This document shows, one piece after another, positions 33,906-43,282 of a stretch of 64,000 bases of DNA. The stretch is from Ferrimonas pelagia (GTDB taxonomy: Bacteria > Pseudomonadota > Gammaproteobacteria > Enterobacterales > Shewanellaceae), in the NCBI RefSeq assembly GCF_039543565.1, contig NZ_BAABJZ010000008.1:29948-93947 (forward strand), given 5' to 3'. The position numbers and the translations under genes were made by a program. Under the pieces are notes generated by a model. The model had not been told where the DNA came from. It made no database searches and saw only the letters and a program-made list of their open reading frames with translations. Position 1 is the first letter of the stretch, and each line of letters opens with the position of its first letter.

Positions 33906-35966
33906 TTACTGCAGGCCGCGGTGTTGCAACAAAGCCTCGATCTGAGGTGCCCGTCCCCGATATTGCTGATACAGACGATCCGGTGCCACCGTATCGCCAC
34001 TTTCCAGCAGAGTCTTCAATTTGTTTGCCAGGTTAGGATCAAAGATATTCCCCGCTTCGACAAAGGCATTGAAGCCATCACAATCCAACACCGCCGAGTA
34101 CAGGTAACTGTAATAGCCCGCGCTATAGCCGCCAGAGAAGATATGGGCAAACGCCGTGGAGCGGTACCGATAGGCGATGGCTTCCGGTAGTTGGATCTCA
34201 TCGGCGATCTTCGCCTCAAAGGCCAACACATCCGGCTCTTCGGTCAGATCCAACGTGTGCCATGCCATATCCAGTAACGCGGCAGCGAGGAATTCACCGG
34301 TTTGAAACCCCTGATTAAATTGAGAAGCCTGTTGGATCTTATCGACCAGCACTTGCGGGATCACCTGCCCACTTTCCACATGCCGAGCGTAGTGCGCCAG
34401 CACCTCGGGCTGCATCGCCCAGTGCTCCAACACCTGAGAAGGGAACTCAACAAAGTCCCTTGCCACCGAGGTCCCCGCCAGACCGGGGTATTGGCATTGG
34501 CTCAGCAGTCCATGCAGCGCATGGCCGAATTCATGAAACAGCGTTTTGACGTGCTCAAAGCCCAGCAATACCGGCTCGCCGGCGGCAGCAGGCGGGAAGT
34601 TACAGACATTTTGCACGATGGGCCGGACCGGACCGTCAAACCCCGACTGCTGCCGGAATACCGTCATCCAAGCTCCGCCACGCTTGCTATCCCGGGTGAG
34701 GTAATCGCCAATAAAGATCCCAAGGTGTTGCCCCGCAGGATCGAGCACCTCCCAGGCCCGTGCCTGTGGGTGATACAGCGGCACATTATCCAGCGCACGA
34801 AAATCCAGCCCAAACAATCGGCGCGCCGTGTAGAAGGCCCCTTCAATGACATTGTCGAGGCTGAAGTAGGGCTTTAACTGTGCCTCATCCAACTCGAATC
34901 GTTGCTGACGCAACTGCGCAGCGTAAAACCACCAATCCCAGCCCTTTAAACCAAAATTGGCGCCTTGGCTATTCGCCAGCCCTTGCAGATCCGCCAGCTC
35001 CATCTGTGCGCACCCTAAGGTCGCCTGCCAGACTTGGCTCATTAACGCTTTCGCGTCTTCTGGGCTGCCAACCATTCTATCTTCCAGAATGTAATGCGCA
35101 TGGGTCGCGTAGCCCAACAGGTTGGCACGCTCGAGCCGCAATGCCGCCTGACGCCGAAGGTTGGCTTTATTGTCCCGCTCGTTGTCGTTATCCGCTCGGT
35201 TTAGGTAGCCCTTATACAAGGTTTCCCGATGACCACGATATTGGGCATACGTCAAAAACGGGTAGAGCACGGTGCGATCACAACCAAACGCCCAATCACC
35301 CTCGCGTCCCAACTCGGCCCCCTTCGCGGCGGCCTGCGCGATCATCGCCTCAGGCAGTCCCGCCAGCTCGTCGGCCGACGTCACCCAAAGGACAAAGGCG
35401 TTGTTCTCCTCCAGCAAATTCTGGCCAAACGTCACCTGTAATCGCGACAATTCGGCGTTGATCTCGGCAAATCGTTGCTTCGCCTGCCCCTGCAACCGCG
35501 CCCCGCCCCGAACAAACTCCTGATAACGCTTGTCGGTGAGCCGCAAAGCTTCACCGGTAAGCGCTGATTTGTTCGACCAAACGGCTTCGATTCGAGCAAA
35601 CAGTGCCGGCTCCAATCGAATCGCGTCATAGTGCGCAGCCACCACCGGCGTCCATTGCTGCTGCAGGGTCTGGCGAACGGCATTGGTATCCGCCGACACC
35701 AGATTGCTAAATAACGTCCAGATCTGGGTGAGCTGCGCCCCGGCGCGTTCCATCGCTTCGATGGTGTTGCCGAAGTTTGCTGGCTCATCTGAGTGGATAA
35801 TGGCGTCGATCTCAGTCCGATGCTGCGCCATCGCCTGTTCCAGTGCAGGGGCGAGATCCGCGTCGCTGATCTGATCGAATGGTGGCAGGCCAAACGGCCC
35901 CTCAAACGGTTGTAGCAGTGGGTTCGGGCTCAATGCAGGACTCCCATCAAAGACAAAAAGAGGCAC
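33906..35966 (-). CDS. M3 family metallopeptidase, Dcp/oligopeptidase A-like
   Basis: A 686-residue zinc peptidase. The active-site motif FHEFGHALHGLL (zinc-binding HExxH) lies near residue 470, with the downstream zinc-ligand Glu region FVEFPSQVLEHW. The N-terminus NPLLQPFEGPFGLPPFDQI and the C-terminus RGRAPQIEALLQHRGL match peptidyl-dipeptidase Dcp better than oligopeptidase A. It has no signal peptide, so it should degrade short peptides in the cytoplasm. The start is GTG at 35966 with GAGG upstream. The histidine kinase gene lies 95 bases upstream on the same strand. Confidence 0.88.
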   Translation of the reverse strand: MPLFVFDGSPALSPNPLLQPFEGPFGLPPFDQISDADLAPALEQAMAQHRTEIDAIIHSDEPANFGNTIEAMERAGAQLTQIWTLFSNLVSADTNAVRQTLQQQWTPVVAAHYDAIRLEPALFARIEAVWSNKSALTGEALRLTDKRYQEFVRGGARLQGQAKQRFAEINAELSRLQVTFGQNLLEENNAFVLWVTSADELAGLPEAMIAQAAAKGAELGREGDWAFGCDRTVLYPFLTYAQYRGHRETLYKGYLNRADNDNERDNKANLRRQAALRLERANLLGYATHAHYILEDRMVGSPEDAKALMSQVWQATLGCAQMELADLQGLANSQGANFGLKGWDWWFYAAQLRQQRFELDEAQLKPYFSLDNVIEGAFYTARRLFGLDFRALDNVPLYHPQARAWEVLDPAGQHLGIFIGDYLTRDSKRGGAWMTVFRQQSGFDGPVRPIVQNVCNFPPAAAGEPVLLGFEHVKTLFHEFGHALHGLLSQCQYPGLAGTSVARDFVEFPSQVLEHWAMQPEVLAHYARHVESGQVIPQVLVDKIQQASQFNQGFQTGEFLAAALLDMAWHTLDLTEEPDVLAFEAKIADEIQLPEAIAYRYRSTAFAHIFSGGYSAGYYSYLYSAVLDCDGFNAFVEAGNIFDPNLANKLKTLLESGDTVAPDRLYQQYRGRAPQIEALLQHRGLQ

Positions 35967-36061
35967 AGCATACCGCCTCTTAGCGCCCTGAGGGAGTCAC
36001 CTCACCAGCGGAAGGCTTATTCACTGACTTTGATATGGATCCATTGTTACTCTGACCCCAT

Positions 36062-37900
36062 TTAACCCGAAACATTGGTTACTAGCATGCGTTTCAGTCC
36101 GGACTCCAGCGCCCCCAAGGTCAAGGGCTTGGTCAAAAAGTCATCCATTCCCGCTTCCCGACACATCTTTTCATCCTGCGCCGTCACGTTCGCAGTAATG
36201 GCGACGATCAGTGCATGTTGACTTAATCCGGAACGGATCTTCTGACTTGCGGTGAAGCCATCCATCACCGGCATCTGACAATCCATTAAGATCACATCAT
36301 AGCGACGCGCATCGGCCTGCTCCACAGCCTCCAAACCGTTGTTGCAGATAGCCGGTTTCTCGGCCCCAAGCTTCGCAAGAAAGACCTTCATTAACGCCTG
36401 ATTGCTTTTATTGTCCTCCACCAACATCACCCGCCGCCCAGACAGGAGCCCAACCGTCGCCGACTCAACCTTGACCGGTGCTGGCTCAATGATGGTCTTA
36501 CCCTGCTTCAACGGTAATATCAGGGAAAAAGTACTGCCCTTCTCGGGCTCGGATTCCACCTCCAGCCGCGCCGACATCAGATCCGCCAACTTCTTACTGA
36601 TCGCAAGACCCAAGCCGGTACCGCCAAACCGGCGGGTGACTGAGGTATCCGCCTGGGAATAGGCATCAAAGATCGAGCTGATCACGTTCCTTTCCATGCC
36701 GATCCCGTTGTCCTTCACCTTCAACTCGAGCAGGAAGCCTTCGCTATCATGCCGCAAGCATCGAGCCGATACCGTCACCTTGCCATTGGGACTGAACTTC
36801 ACCGCATTGCTGACCAGATTATTGATGATCTGTCCCATCCGCCCTTCATCGCCCAAGGCAAACTCGGGCAGATCGTCGGCAAGATCATGCAACAGGGTGA
36901 CATTCGACGAGATGGCTTGGCCCGAGAAGGAGGACACCCGCTGTCGGATGGCGTCCTTAAGCGCAAAATTCACCGGCTCCAACTCCAGCTTGCTGGAATC
37001 CAGCTTTGAGAAATCCAAGACCTCATCGACAATGTGCAGTAGCGCGTAGGAGGCACTGGAGATATGGCTAAGGTGCTCTTTGAGCCCCTCAGGAAACTGC
37101 GCTTGTTCCTTCTCTAGCACATCGACAAAGCCAATAATGCTGTTGATCGGCGTGCGGATCTCATGGCTGGCATTGGCCATAAACTCACTGCGTGCCAACA
37201 GGGCCTTGCGTAATCGACCGTTGAGCTCCTCATCGCTCTGCTGTCGCTGGTACAGCTCGACATCGGTTTTTTGTAAGATCTCCGCCAACTCTGATAAGTC
37301 GCTGCGCTCAGTCTTACGGGTCACGAATTTGGCCTTGCCGGTTCCCATTTGACTCAGCTCCCGCAACACGCGCGTCAATGGATAGAGGAACAGTTGCGCC
37401 GCGTACAGGTAGATACAACCAAAGCCCGCGAAGAGAAACAGCAGGACAACGCCCGAGCGCACCATCAGATCTTGAAAAAACTGCGAGACGTCGTGGGACA
37501 ACGAATAGTACAAACGCAGATCCCCAACCCTCAAATCGCCTTCCGTCACCATACATTGGGCGATCGGATCATAGGGCAATTGCTGCCACACAGGGCTGCA
37601 CGCCGGCGTCTGCTCCGTGCGGCGATAACGAAAAGCGTGCTTCAAGCCCCCTAAGGTGAAAACCCCGTAGTTCACGTCGGTATGCTGAGCTAGCAGGCTG
37701 CTGATCGCCTCCTGCTCCATTCTCGGCTCGTCCCCAGCAACCAACAAGGTGCCAGCTTGCATCTCAAACAACAGCGCCAATTCACGCTGCTTTGCCACAA
37801 AATGATGCTCGGTGATCCAAAACCCCACCAGCAGTACCAAGACCAAAAATACCGTGGCTATGGCACTAAAGAGCTTTGCTGTTAGCCTGCGCATTTGCAT
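36062..37900 (-). CDS. Hybrid sensor histidine kinase/response regulator
   Basis: A 612-residue inner-membrane kinase. Membrane helices at about 9-30 and 148-170 flank a roughly 115-residue periplasmic sensor, followed by a HAMP-like linker. The HisKA phospho-acceptor is His246 in ANASHEIRTPIN. The HATPase motifs are NLVSNAVKFS, DNGIGM and RRFGGTGLGLAIS. A C-terminal receiver domain has the phospho-acceptor Asp in DVILMDCQMPVMDGF. No output regulator or Hpt gene is adjacent, so its partner is elsewhere. The sensor domain has two cysteines (C101 and C116) that could form a disulfide. The signal is unknown. Confidence 0.9.
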   Translation of the reverse strand: MQMRRLTAKLFSAIATVFLVLVLLVGFWITEHHFVAKQRELALLFEMQAGTLLVAGDEPRMEQEAISSLLAQHTDVNYGVFTLGGLKHAFRYRRTEQTPACSPVWQQLPYDPIAQCMVTEGDLRVGDLRLYYSLSHDVSQFFQDLMVRSGVVLLFLFAGFGCIYLYAAQLFLYPLTRVLRELSQMGTGKAKFVTRKTERSDLSELAEILQKTDVELYQRQQSDEELNGRLRKALLARSEFMANASHEIRTPINSIIGFVDVLEKEQAQFPEGLKEHLSHISSASYALLHIVDEVLDFSKLDSSKLELEPVNFALKDAIRQRVSSFSGQAISSNVTLLHDLADDLPEFALGDEGRMGQIINNLVSNAVKFSPNGKVTVSARCLRHDSEGFLLELKVKDNGIGMERNVISSIFDAYSQADTSVTRRFGGTGLGLAISKKLADLMSARLEVESEPEKGSTFSLILPLKQGKTIIEPAPVKVESATVGLLSGRRVMLVEDNKSNQALMKVFLAKLGAEKPAICNNGLEAVEQADARRYDVILMDCQMPVMDGFTASQKIRSGLSQHALIVAITANVTAQDEKMCREAGMDDFLTKPLTLGALESGLKRMLVTNVSG

Positions 37901-38159
37901 ACCTGCCCCGTCTCCCTACGTCCTCGTCCCTAACGGCAACCGTCCCGTTACCTCAAACTCGAGTGTAGTCCAGCTCACTGCTTCTCATTCCATCGCGGCC
38001 GATTTTTTCGACAAAAATCCGCACCCTCCGTCATCCTCCCATTCGAAGCTTCCTCGTCTGTCAGCGCATGAAAGCGTCCGGTGCTAACGCGATGACAAAA
38101 AGAGTACGTTACAATAAACACACGGGCTGAGGGCCTGGAATTGAATAAGGAGAACGGGA

Positions 38160-38669
38160 ATGAACAGCCAATTTGTTGTCAGTATTACCGGTCCTGATCA
38201 GGCAGGCATACTCACGCACTTATCCAGCATCACCCATCAGTTAGGCGGCCGCTGGCTCAATAGCAAGCTGGTCAATATGGACGGACGCTTCGTCGCCCTA
38301 CTCAAGGTCGATGTACCCGCTGAACATGAACAAGCCCTGAGATCCCAGCTTAGCGAGCAGGACGATCTACAGATCCAGATCCACGAGTTAGGCGTGCCCG
38401 TTGAGCGTCCCGGTGTTGCCGCCGCCTTTACGGTGAATGCAACCGACCAGCCGGGCTTGATCAACGACATTACTCAACTGCTGGCCAACCACGGGATCAA
38501 CATCGAACATTTCGACAGCCATCGCGTTGGAGCGACCGGAAGCAGCGGCAATCTGTTTACTGCCAAGCTCGCCGTCACCATGCCCGCGGAGCTCGACATC
38601 AACACAGTAATCAATGAACTCGAAACACTGCATGAGCATTTGGTGGTTCACGCCATACCGGTTATGTAG
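38160..38669 (+). CDS. gcvR: Tandem ACT-domain protein, GcvR-like glycine cleavage repressor
   Basis: A 169-residue cytosolic protein made of two ACT domains (about 3-75, starting QFVVSITGPDQAGILTHLSSI, and 88-169, starting AAFTVNATDQPGLINDITQLL). This architecture is that of GcvR, which binds glycine and, in E. coli, restrains the activator GcvA. A GcvA homologue is encoded 5.3 kb away in this window. AGGAGAACGGGA precedes the ATG. A terminator follows. The assignment to GcvR rather than another double-ACT protein is likely but not proven. Confidence 0.78.
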   Translation: MNSQFVVSITGPDQAGILTHLSSITHQLGGRWLNSKLVNMDGRFVALLKVDVPAEHEQALRSQLSEQDDLQIQIHELGVPVERPGVAAAFTVNATDQPGLINDITQLLANHGINIEHFDSHRVGATGSSGNLFTAKLAVTMPAELDINTVINELETLHEHLVVHAIPVM

Positions 38670-38701
38670 TTGGTATCATTGGCATAGTGATCGCCGAGAT
38701 C

Positions 38702-38733
38702 AAAAAAGGCGCTGCAGATGCAGCGCCTTTTTT
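38702..38733. terminator. Bidirectional rho-independent terminator
   Basis: A perfect 14-bp stem (38702-38715 with 38720-38733) with loop AGAT, A-rich on the left and T-rich on the right. It separates the converging gcvR and permease genes. Confidence 0.9.
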
Positions 38734-38751
38734 AACGGAGGTTCCGAGTGC

Positions 38752-40245
38752 TTACAGGAAGCCTGGGATCCCGTATTGTGGCTCAAGCATGCCAACCGCC
38801 AGCATCGCGATCAAACAGATCACCAGCATGGTGGCAGGGATCACGGTACGATCCAGCTTGGACAGCTTCTTCGGACGCTCTTTGTCGCCGATCAGGCCAT
38901 TGTTGTCCAGCAGCATGGTCAATGCCCATGCCAATACTGGGTTGGTCACCGCAGCAGCGAACACACAGATCCCGGCAGACTGAGAGTCCTTGGTATCACG
39001 GATCATCTGCATACCAGCTTCCAGCAGTGGCAAGAATACCCCAACCAACAGCGCAACGCGCATCACTGGCGGCCAAACCGCGGCGTCCATAGGGAAGCCC
39101 AAGTAGGCAACCAGGATACACAAGGAGCCAAGCAGGATCGCACCGCCTGGGATCGGGCGCTTCGCGATCGCCGCTGGAATGATGTAGGTCCCCCAGGAAG
39201 AGGTGATGTTACAACCACCCACCGCGGTGCCGACCATCTGGCGGACAGAACACGCCGTCATGGTGTCATCCACGTCCATCTGCACACGCTGAGTACGCTT
39301 CGGGTAGTTCAGCTCTTGGAAAATGCGGTGACCCAGGAAATCCGGAGACCACATAGCAACCGCCAGGATCGCAAACGGCAGCGAAGCAACGAAATGGCTA
39401 AAGGTCGGCATACCCAGCATCCAACCTTGCTCAGTAGAGCCCCACCAGTACACAGGATTCAGGTTTGGCAGACCGGTTGGGGTTTCAAAGGTCAGATCAA
39501 AGCCGGCGCCGAAGCCCAGCGCGATGATCAGGCCGGTCAAGGCACAGGCTGGAATCGCCAACCAACGCTTGCCCACCTTCGCTAGGAACGCATACATGAC
39601 GATGGTCACCGCCAGTACAACCAGGCCAACGTGGCCCATCTCGATCCCTTTCGCCCAGGCCTGGATGTCACCGATCTGACTCATCGCCCCGGTAAAGCCA
39701 AGGAACACCAAGAGTCCCCCGGCAACCCCCTCACTGGTAAGGTTCACCAGTTTGGAGCCCCCTTTAAAGTAGGAGAGCAACAGGCCGAATACACCCAGAA
39801 GGATCGCCAGCGCCAGCGGGTGAGCACCGGCCAGCGCGATCCCGCCGATCAGTGGGATCATCGGGCCGTGGTTACCGGCCAGGTTGGCACGTGGGTTAAA
39901 GAAACCGGAAGCTAGGATACAGAACAGCAAAGCCGGGATAAGCATCTCAACTCGAGCCACCTCAATGGCGAACTCTTTACCCAACTCAATGTGATCCCAG
40001 CGGGCCGACAGACCTTCTGCCCACGCCATACCCACGGCGGAGTACATGGCAATAATGCCGATGGTGCCGGCCAGGGCCGGTACCAGATCTTCCCACTCAA
40101 AGCGGAAATCCCGACCCGGCAAATTTAACCCCCAACGGCGGGGCTTCATGATCTGAAGTTCATGATCCAGGTAGTCACTCCGGGATTCAAACTCACTGCT
40201 AGGGCGATGTAACTCGCGATAGCTTTTTTCTTGGTTTTCCTGCAT
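38752..40245 (-). CDS. Multi-pass membrane permease, DUF3360-like
   Basis: A 497-residue protein with about 12 to 13 hydrophobic segments after a soluble N-terminal region of about 60 residues (YRELHRPSSEFESRSDYLDHELQIMKPRRW). The overall layout resembles NCS2/SulP-type transporters (short GNHGPMIPLIGG and AAVTNPVLAW segments between helices), and the N-terminus recalls the DUF3360 family known from Vibrio and Shewanella. The substrate is unknown. ATG at 40245 (GTGGAGTG upstream) is preferred over TTG at 40278. It is monocistronic, between a terminator and a 348-base gap. Confidence 0.75.
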   Translation of the reverse strand: MQENQEKSYRELHRPSSEFESRSDYLDHELQIMKPRRWGLNLPGRDFRFEWEDLVPALAGTIGIIAMYSAVGMAWAEGLSARWDHIELGKEFAIEVARVEMLIPALLFCILASGFFNPRANLAGNHGPMIPLIGGIALAGAHPLALAILLGVFGLLLSYFKGGSKLVNLTSEGVAGGLLVFLGFTGAMSQIGDIQAWAKGIEMGHVGLVVLAVTIVMYAFLAKVGKRWLAIPACALTGLIIALGFGAGFDLTFETPTGLPNLNPVYWWGSTEQGWMLGMPTFSHFVASLPFAILAVAMWSPDFLGHRIFQELNYPKRTQRVQMDVDDTMTACSVRQMVGTAVGGCNITSSWGTYIIPAAIAKRPIPGGAILLGSLCILVAYLGFPMDAAVWPPVMRVALLVGVFLPLLEAGMQMIRDTKDSQSAGICVFAAAVTNPVLAWALTMLLDNNGLIGDKERPKKLSKLDRTVIPATMLVICLIAMLAVGMLEPQYGIPGFL

Positions 40246-40593
40246 GGGAATAACCACTCCACGTTTCTGATGATTCAAAGTCTGTCGGTGCCGTCATGCG
40301 GCGCCAATGACCGGATAGACCGGTTGTCAGTATAGCGTTGGGATGTATTCTGTACTCTTTACCCACCGGTTCCCGTGATCCGGATCCAATGTCCGACCAA
40401 TTGACCAATCAACTCTGCAAAGTTTTGATCACACGCCATTTTGCATGGTTAAAATTACATCAACGCCACGCAAATAAAGCCGATAAAGTACCGAGACGAA
40501 CTCTTCTCAGGGATTAAATGAAACTTATTCGAGCGGCGCGCGTCGAATCGCCACCTTTATCACACATTATCATCATCAAAAACAGCGAGTGAC
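40246..40593. other. Gene-free stretch upstream of the permease gene
   Basis: 348 bases between the permease start and the stop of the oxygenase-fold gene, both on the minus strand. It must hold the permease promoter. No hairpin terminator for the oxygenase gene and no recognisable operator were seen. Confidence 0.4.
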
Positions 40594-41433
40594 TTAGAGC
40601 TGACCGAGCTGCAGTCGCCGTTCATTCAGGTAACTTTCCGCGGTATAGCGGTCAGACAAGCGAACCTCAGGGCGAGGTTGTAACATAAAGGGCAGCGCGA
40701 TCGGCTCACTGTCGCCTGTTCCCGCCGAAGCGGCGAGCACGCGATGAACGGGCACACGGAGCTCGCCCCCAGACAGCTCCTGCAACATCTCGCCCGCATA
40801 GACGATCAGCGGATCGCCTTGGCTAGGCACGTCAAGCCACTGCCCTTGTTGATCTTGGATCTGCACCCCTCTCGCCTGCGTTGTCGGTAGGAGCGTCAAC
40901 AGGTTGATATTCGCCTCGGCCACCGTTGATGCGACGTCCAAGATCCCGTCCTCATGCCCCGATGACCAATACTGTACGCGCAGTAAGCTCTTATCGCTGG
41001 CATGGATCATCTGCGGCAAGGGCTCAGACAGGGACTGGATCCGTCGTGCTGGCGACCAGTGCTGCAACCATTCCACCAACTCCGCCGCCAGTTGGCCAGC
41101 TTGGGCAAAGTAGTGGCTTAACTCGGTACGCAGCTCCGGCGGACATTGGCCCCATGGGTAGAAGTGGAAATACTCCTTCAAGCCAGCTCGACTCGCTGGG
41201 CTGTCGACGTTGCTGCATCGAGCGGGGAAATAGCCATCCTGACCACGACCGTTGAAACGATACCGCCCCTTTTCGCCCCCACGAAAAAAGCGCGACCAGC
41301 TCTGATGAATGGCCAACACCAGATCTGCTGGAATCGGATGGTGGGTTAATACGCTCACCCCAGTGCGACACAGCGATTGCGCAAACTGCTCTGCGGCGTC
41401 CGTCGCCCGATAATCCACTACCTGAAATGCCAT
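40594..41433 (-). CDS. Isopenicillin N synthase-like 2OG-Fe(II) oxygenase-fold protein lacking the HxD ligands
   Basis: A 279-residue protein with the fold and sequence order of 2-oxoglutarate Fe(II) oxygenases: an N-terminal DIOX_N-like part, then VAEANINLLTLLPTTQ, GVQIQDQQGQWLDVP, YAGEMLQELSGGELRVPVHRV. In relatives the first motif reads HEDINLITLL, giving the His and Asp metal ligands; here it is EANINLLTLL, so both are replaced (His by Glu, Asp by Asn), while the distal His (PVHRV) and a downstream Arg-rich region remain. It may be inactive or use altered metal binding. It is monocistronic with no clear terminator. No substrate can be proposed. Confidence 0.8.
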   Translation of the reverse strand: MAFQVVDYRATDAAEQFAQSLCRTGVSVLTHHPIPADLVLAIHQSWSRFFRGGEKGRYRFNGRGQDGYFPARCSNVDSPASRAGLKEYFHFYPWGQCPPELRTELSHYFAQAGQLAAELVEWLQHWSPARRIQSLSEPLPQMIHASDKSLLRVQYWSSGHEDGILDVASTVAEANINLLTLLPTTQARGVQIQDQQGQWLDVPSQGDPLIVYAGEMLQELSGGELRVPVHRVLAASAGTGDSEPIALPFMLQPRPEVRLSDRYTAESYLNERRLQLGQL

Positions 41434-41552
41434 AGCCTGCCTTTAATGCCCCAAACACTTGTTGCGCCAAAGTTAAACAATGAAATCCCCTTTCGCCAGC
41501 CTTGGCCGCCAAACCCGCTGCAAAGAAAGAGTGACGACCGTTCGTTCAGGCA

Positions 41553-41581
41553 CAAAAAAGCGCCGCAAACGCGACGCTTTT
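41553..41581 (-). terminator. Probable rho-independent terminator of the gcvA-rlmM operon
   Basis: A 7+3-bp stem with one mismatch (41556-41566 with 41571-41581), followed on the minus strand by TTTTTTG. It lies 20 bases after the small membrane protein gene. Confidence 0.6.
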
Positions 41582-41601
41582 GGGGGGCATGGAGACACCG
41601 G

Positions 41602-41793
41602 CTAGACACTCACCTGCAAGCAGATGCAACGATGACGGAGCCGATACAGCAGCACCGCCGGATAGGACAAGCTAAAGCCCGCTAGGATCCACCCCACCTG
41701 CTCGAGGCCACAACGGCGCGGATACAGGATCACCAGCATGCCGGGCAGCATCCACACGATCAGCAGGGCAAAGCCCAGCCACAGATCCGCCAT
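41602..41793 (-). CDS. Small two-helix membrane protein
   Basis: A 63-residue protein with two hydrophobic helices (about 4-23 and 32-50) separated by a basic PRRCG turn, and a Cys-containing tail. GGAG lies 8 bases before the ATG, and the gene sits 15 bases after rlmM and just before a terminator, so it is probably a real last gene of that operon. The family is not recognised. Confidence 0.6.
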   Translation of the reverse strand: MADLWLGFALLIVWMLPGMLVILYPRRCGLEQVGWILAGFSLSYPAVLLYRLRHRCICLQVSV

Positions 41794-41808
41794 TTTATTG
41801 CTCCAAGA

Positions 41809-42879
41809 TCAATGGATTCGACGTAGATAAACCGTGATCTCTTCACGGTCGTGATACAGGTGTTTGGCCTGCAGCTCGTACCGTACCCCAGAGCTGCTGA
41901 GGATGTCTGTTAACTGGTTCAAACATTCACATACGCCAGCATATCGCTGTTTCATCGGCAACTTAAGATTGAAGATCGCCTGATCGCACCACTTGTTCAC
42001 CAACCAACGAGCCATCAGCCGCGCGACGCGATCCGGCTTTTCGATCATGTCACAGACCAACCAATGGTTGCCCGGCTTCTCCGGCTCAAACTTAAAGCCA
42101 TCAACCGGGTGGTGGGTGACCTGACCGGTCTCCATCAGGCTTTCTGCCATCGCGCCGTTGTCCACCGCCGCCACGAACATGCCCCGCTTAACTAACTGAT
42201 AGGTCCAGCCGCCAGGACAGGCGCCCAGATCGACCGCGCGCATGCCAGAGCTGACCCGCTCGGCCTGCAGATCTGGTGCGATAAACACCGAAAAGGCTTC
42301 ATCCAACTTCAAGGTAGAGCGACTCGGCGCGTCAAAAGGAAACTTCAGCCGCTCGATCCCCATATAGAACGGCGAGCCATTGTCTGAGCGACTGTAGCCC
42401 AGATAGCCATGGGAGCTGTCGGTCAGGAACAGGTGGATCCGCGGCATCTTGTCCTTCTCGGCCTTGGTGAGGCGCCCCTGTTGACGCAAGGCCTGGCGCA
42501 GCGGCACGGTGAACTTACGACAAAATGACAGCATCGAGTGGTAAGCATCGCCCTCACCGCTTTCGACCCACAACTTACCGGATTTATTCGGCAAGCCCTC
42601 AAGGGCGGACATCACGGCACTGATCCGATCGCTGGGATCCATCTCCTGCAACTCCGCCGTGATCACAAACCAACTGCGGGCAAAGATCATGCGGCCAAAG
42701 TTCAGCTGCTCCATCAGACGCTCACCGTCCTGCGGCGCATAGCCCTCAAACAGCACAAAGCCACTGTTTTTTTCCAACTTGGGGAAACCATACACCCCAG
42801 CCGCAGCGGCCAGATCGGTGATCTCCGCCGCGCAGTCTTTCTCAAAGCCCGGTCGGCAATGCAGCAAGACCTTATTCAT
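41809..42879 (-). CDS. rlmM: 23S rRNA 2'-O-ribose C2498 methyltransferase RlmM
   Basis: A 356-residue enzyme that methylates the 2'-OH of C2498 in 23S rRNA using S-adenosylmethionine. An N-terminal THUMP-like region (LLHCRPGFEKDCAAEITD) is followed by the Rossmann methyltransferase domain (AVDLGACPGGWTYQLVKRG, then VAAVDNGAM and DGFKF) and the catalytic region NWLVCDMIEKP and FNLKLPMKQRY. Length and motifs match E. coli RlmM (366). Its first 8 bases overlap the end of the DUF423 gene. Confidence 0.95.
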   Translation of the reverse strand: MNKVLLHCRPGFEKDCAAEITDLAAAAGVYGFPKLEKNSGFVLFEGYAPQDGERLMEQLNFGRMIFARSWFVITAELQEMDPSDRISAVMSALEGLPNKSGKLWVESGEGDAYHSMLSFCRKFTVPLRQALRQQGRLTKAEKDKMPRIHLFLTDSSHGYLGYSRSDNGSPFYMGIERLKFPFDAPSRSTLKLDEAFSVFIAPDLQAERVSSGMRAVDLGACPGGWTYQLVKRGMFVAAVDNGAMAESLMETGQVTHHPVDGFKFEPEKPGNHWLVCDMIEKPDRVARLMARWLVNKWCDQAIFNLKLPMKQRYAGVCECLNQLTDILSSSGVRYELQAKHLYHDREEITVYLRRIH

Positions 42880-43282
42880 TCGTACACTCCCACTTCCAAG
42901 CAGCCACCATCAACAGCAGCCACCCAATCATCAAGATCAGCCCCCCCATCGGGGTAATGGGGCCAAAAAACGTGTTACCCAGCAGCACCAAAGCGTAGAT
43001 GCTGCCGCTAAAACCCAACATGCCAACGACGAAACAGAGTCCAGCGATCTTAAGCAAGCGCTGCCCTGGGCGCACCAAAAGCGCCACCGCCACCGCCAGC
43101 AATGCCAGGGCGTGAAAAAACTGATACTGCACCGCGGTTTCAAAGCTGGCGAGCAGTTGAGGGGCGATCTTGCCCGGCAGCCCGTGGGCGCCATAGGCCC
43201 CTAAGCCGGTCGCCAACAAGCCAAAGAAAGCGGCAAGCACCCCAAAGACGGGCGCAGCCATAGAATCGTTTTTGCTGCTCAT
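42872..43282 (-). CDS. DUF423 family membrane protein
   Basis: A 136-residue inner-membrane protein with four helices (about 10-30, 50-70, 76-100 and 108-128). The FGLLATGLGAYGAHGL and SFETAVQYQFFHALALL motifs are diagnostic of DUF423 (YgdD-type), whose function is unknown. Its start overlaps the hydrolase stop (ATGA) and its end overlaps rlmM, so it is translationally coupled on both sides. The same pairing with rlmM and gcvA is seen in E. coli (gcvA-ygdD-rlmM). Confidence 0.92.
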   Translation of the reverse strand: MSSKNDSMAAPVFGVLAAFFGLLATGLGAYGAHGLPGKIAPQLLASFETAVQYQFFHALALLAVAVALLVRPGQRLLKIAGLCFVVGMLGFSGSIYALVLLGNTFFGPITPMGGLILMIGWLLLMVAAWKWECTNE

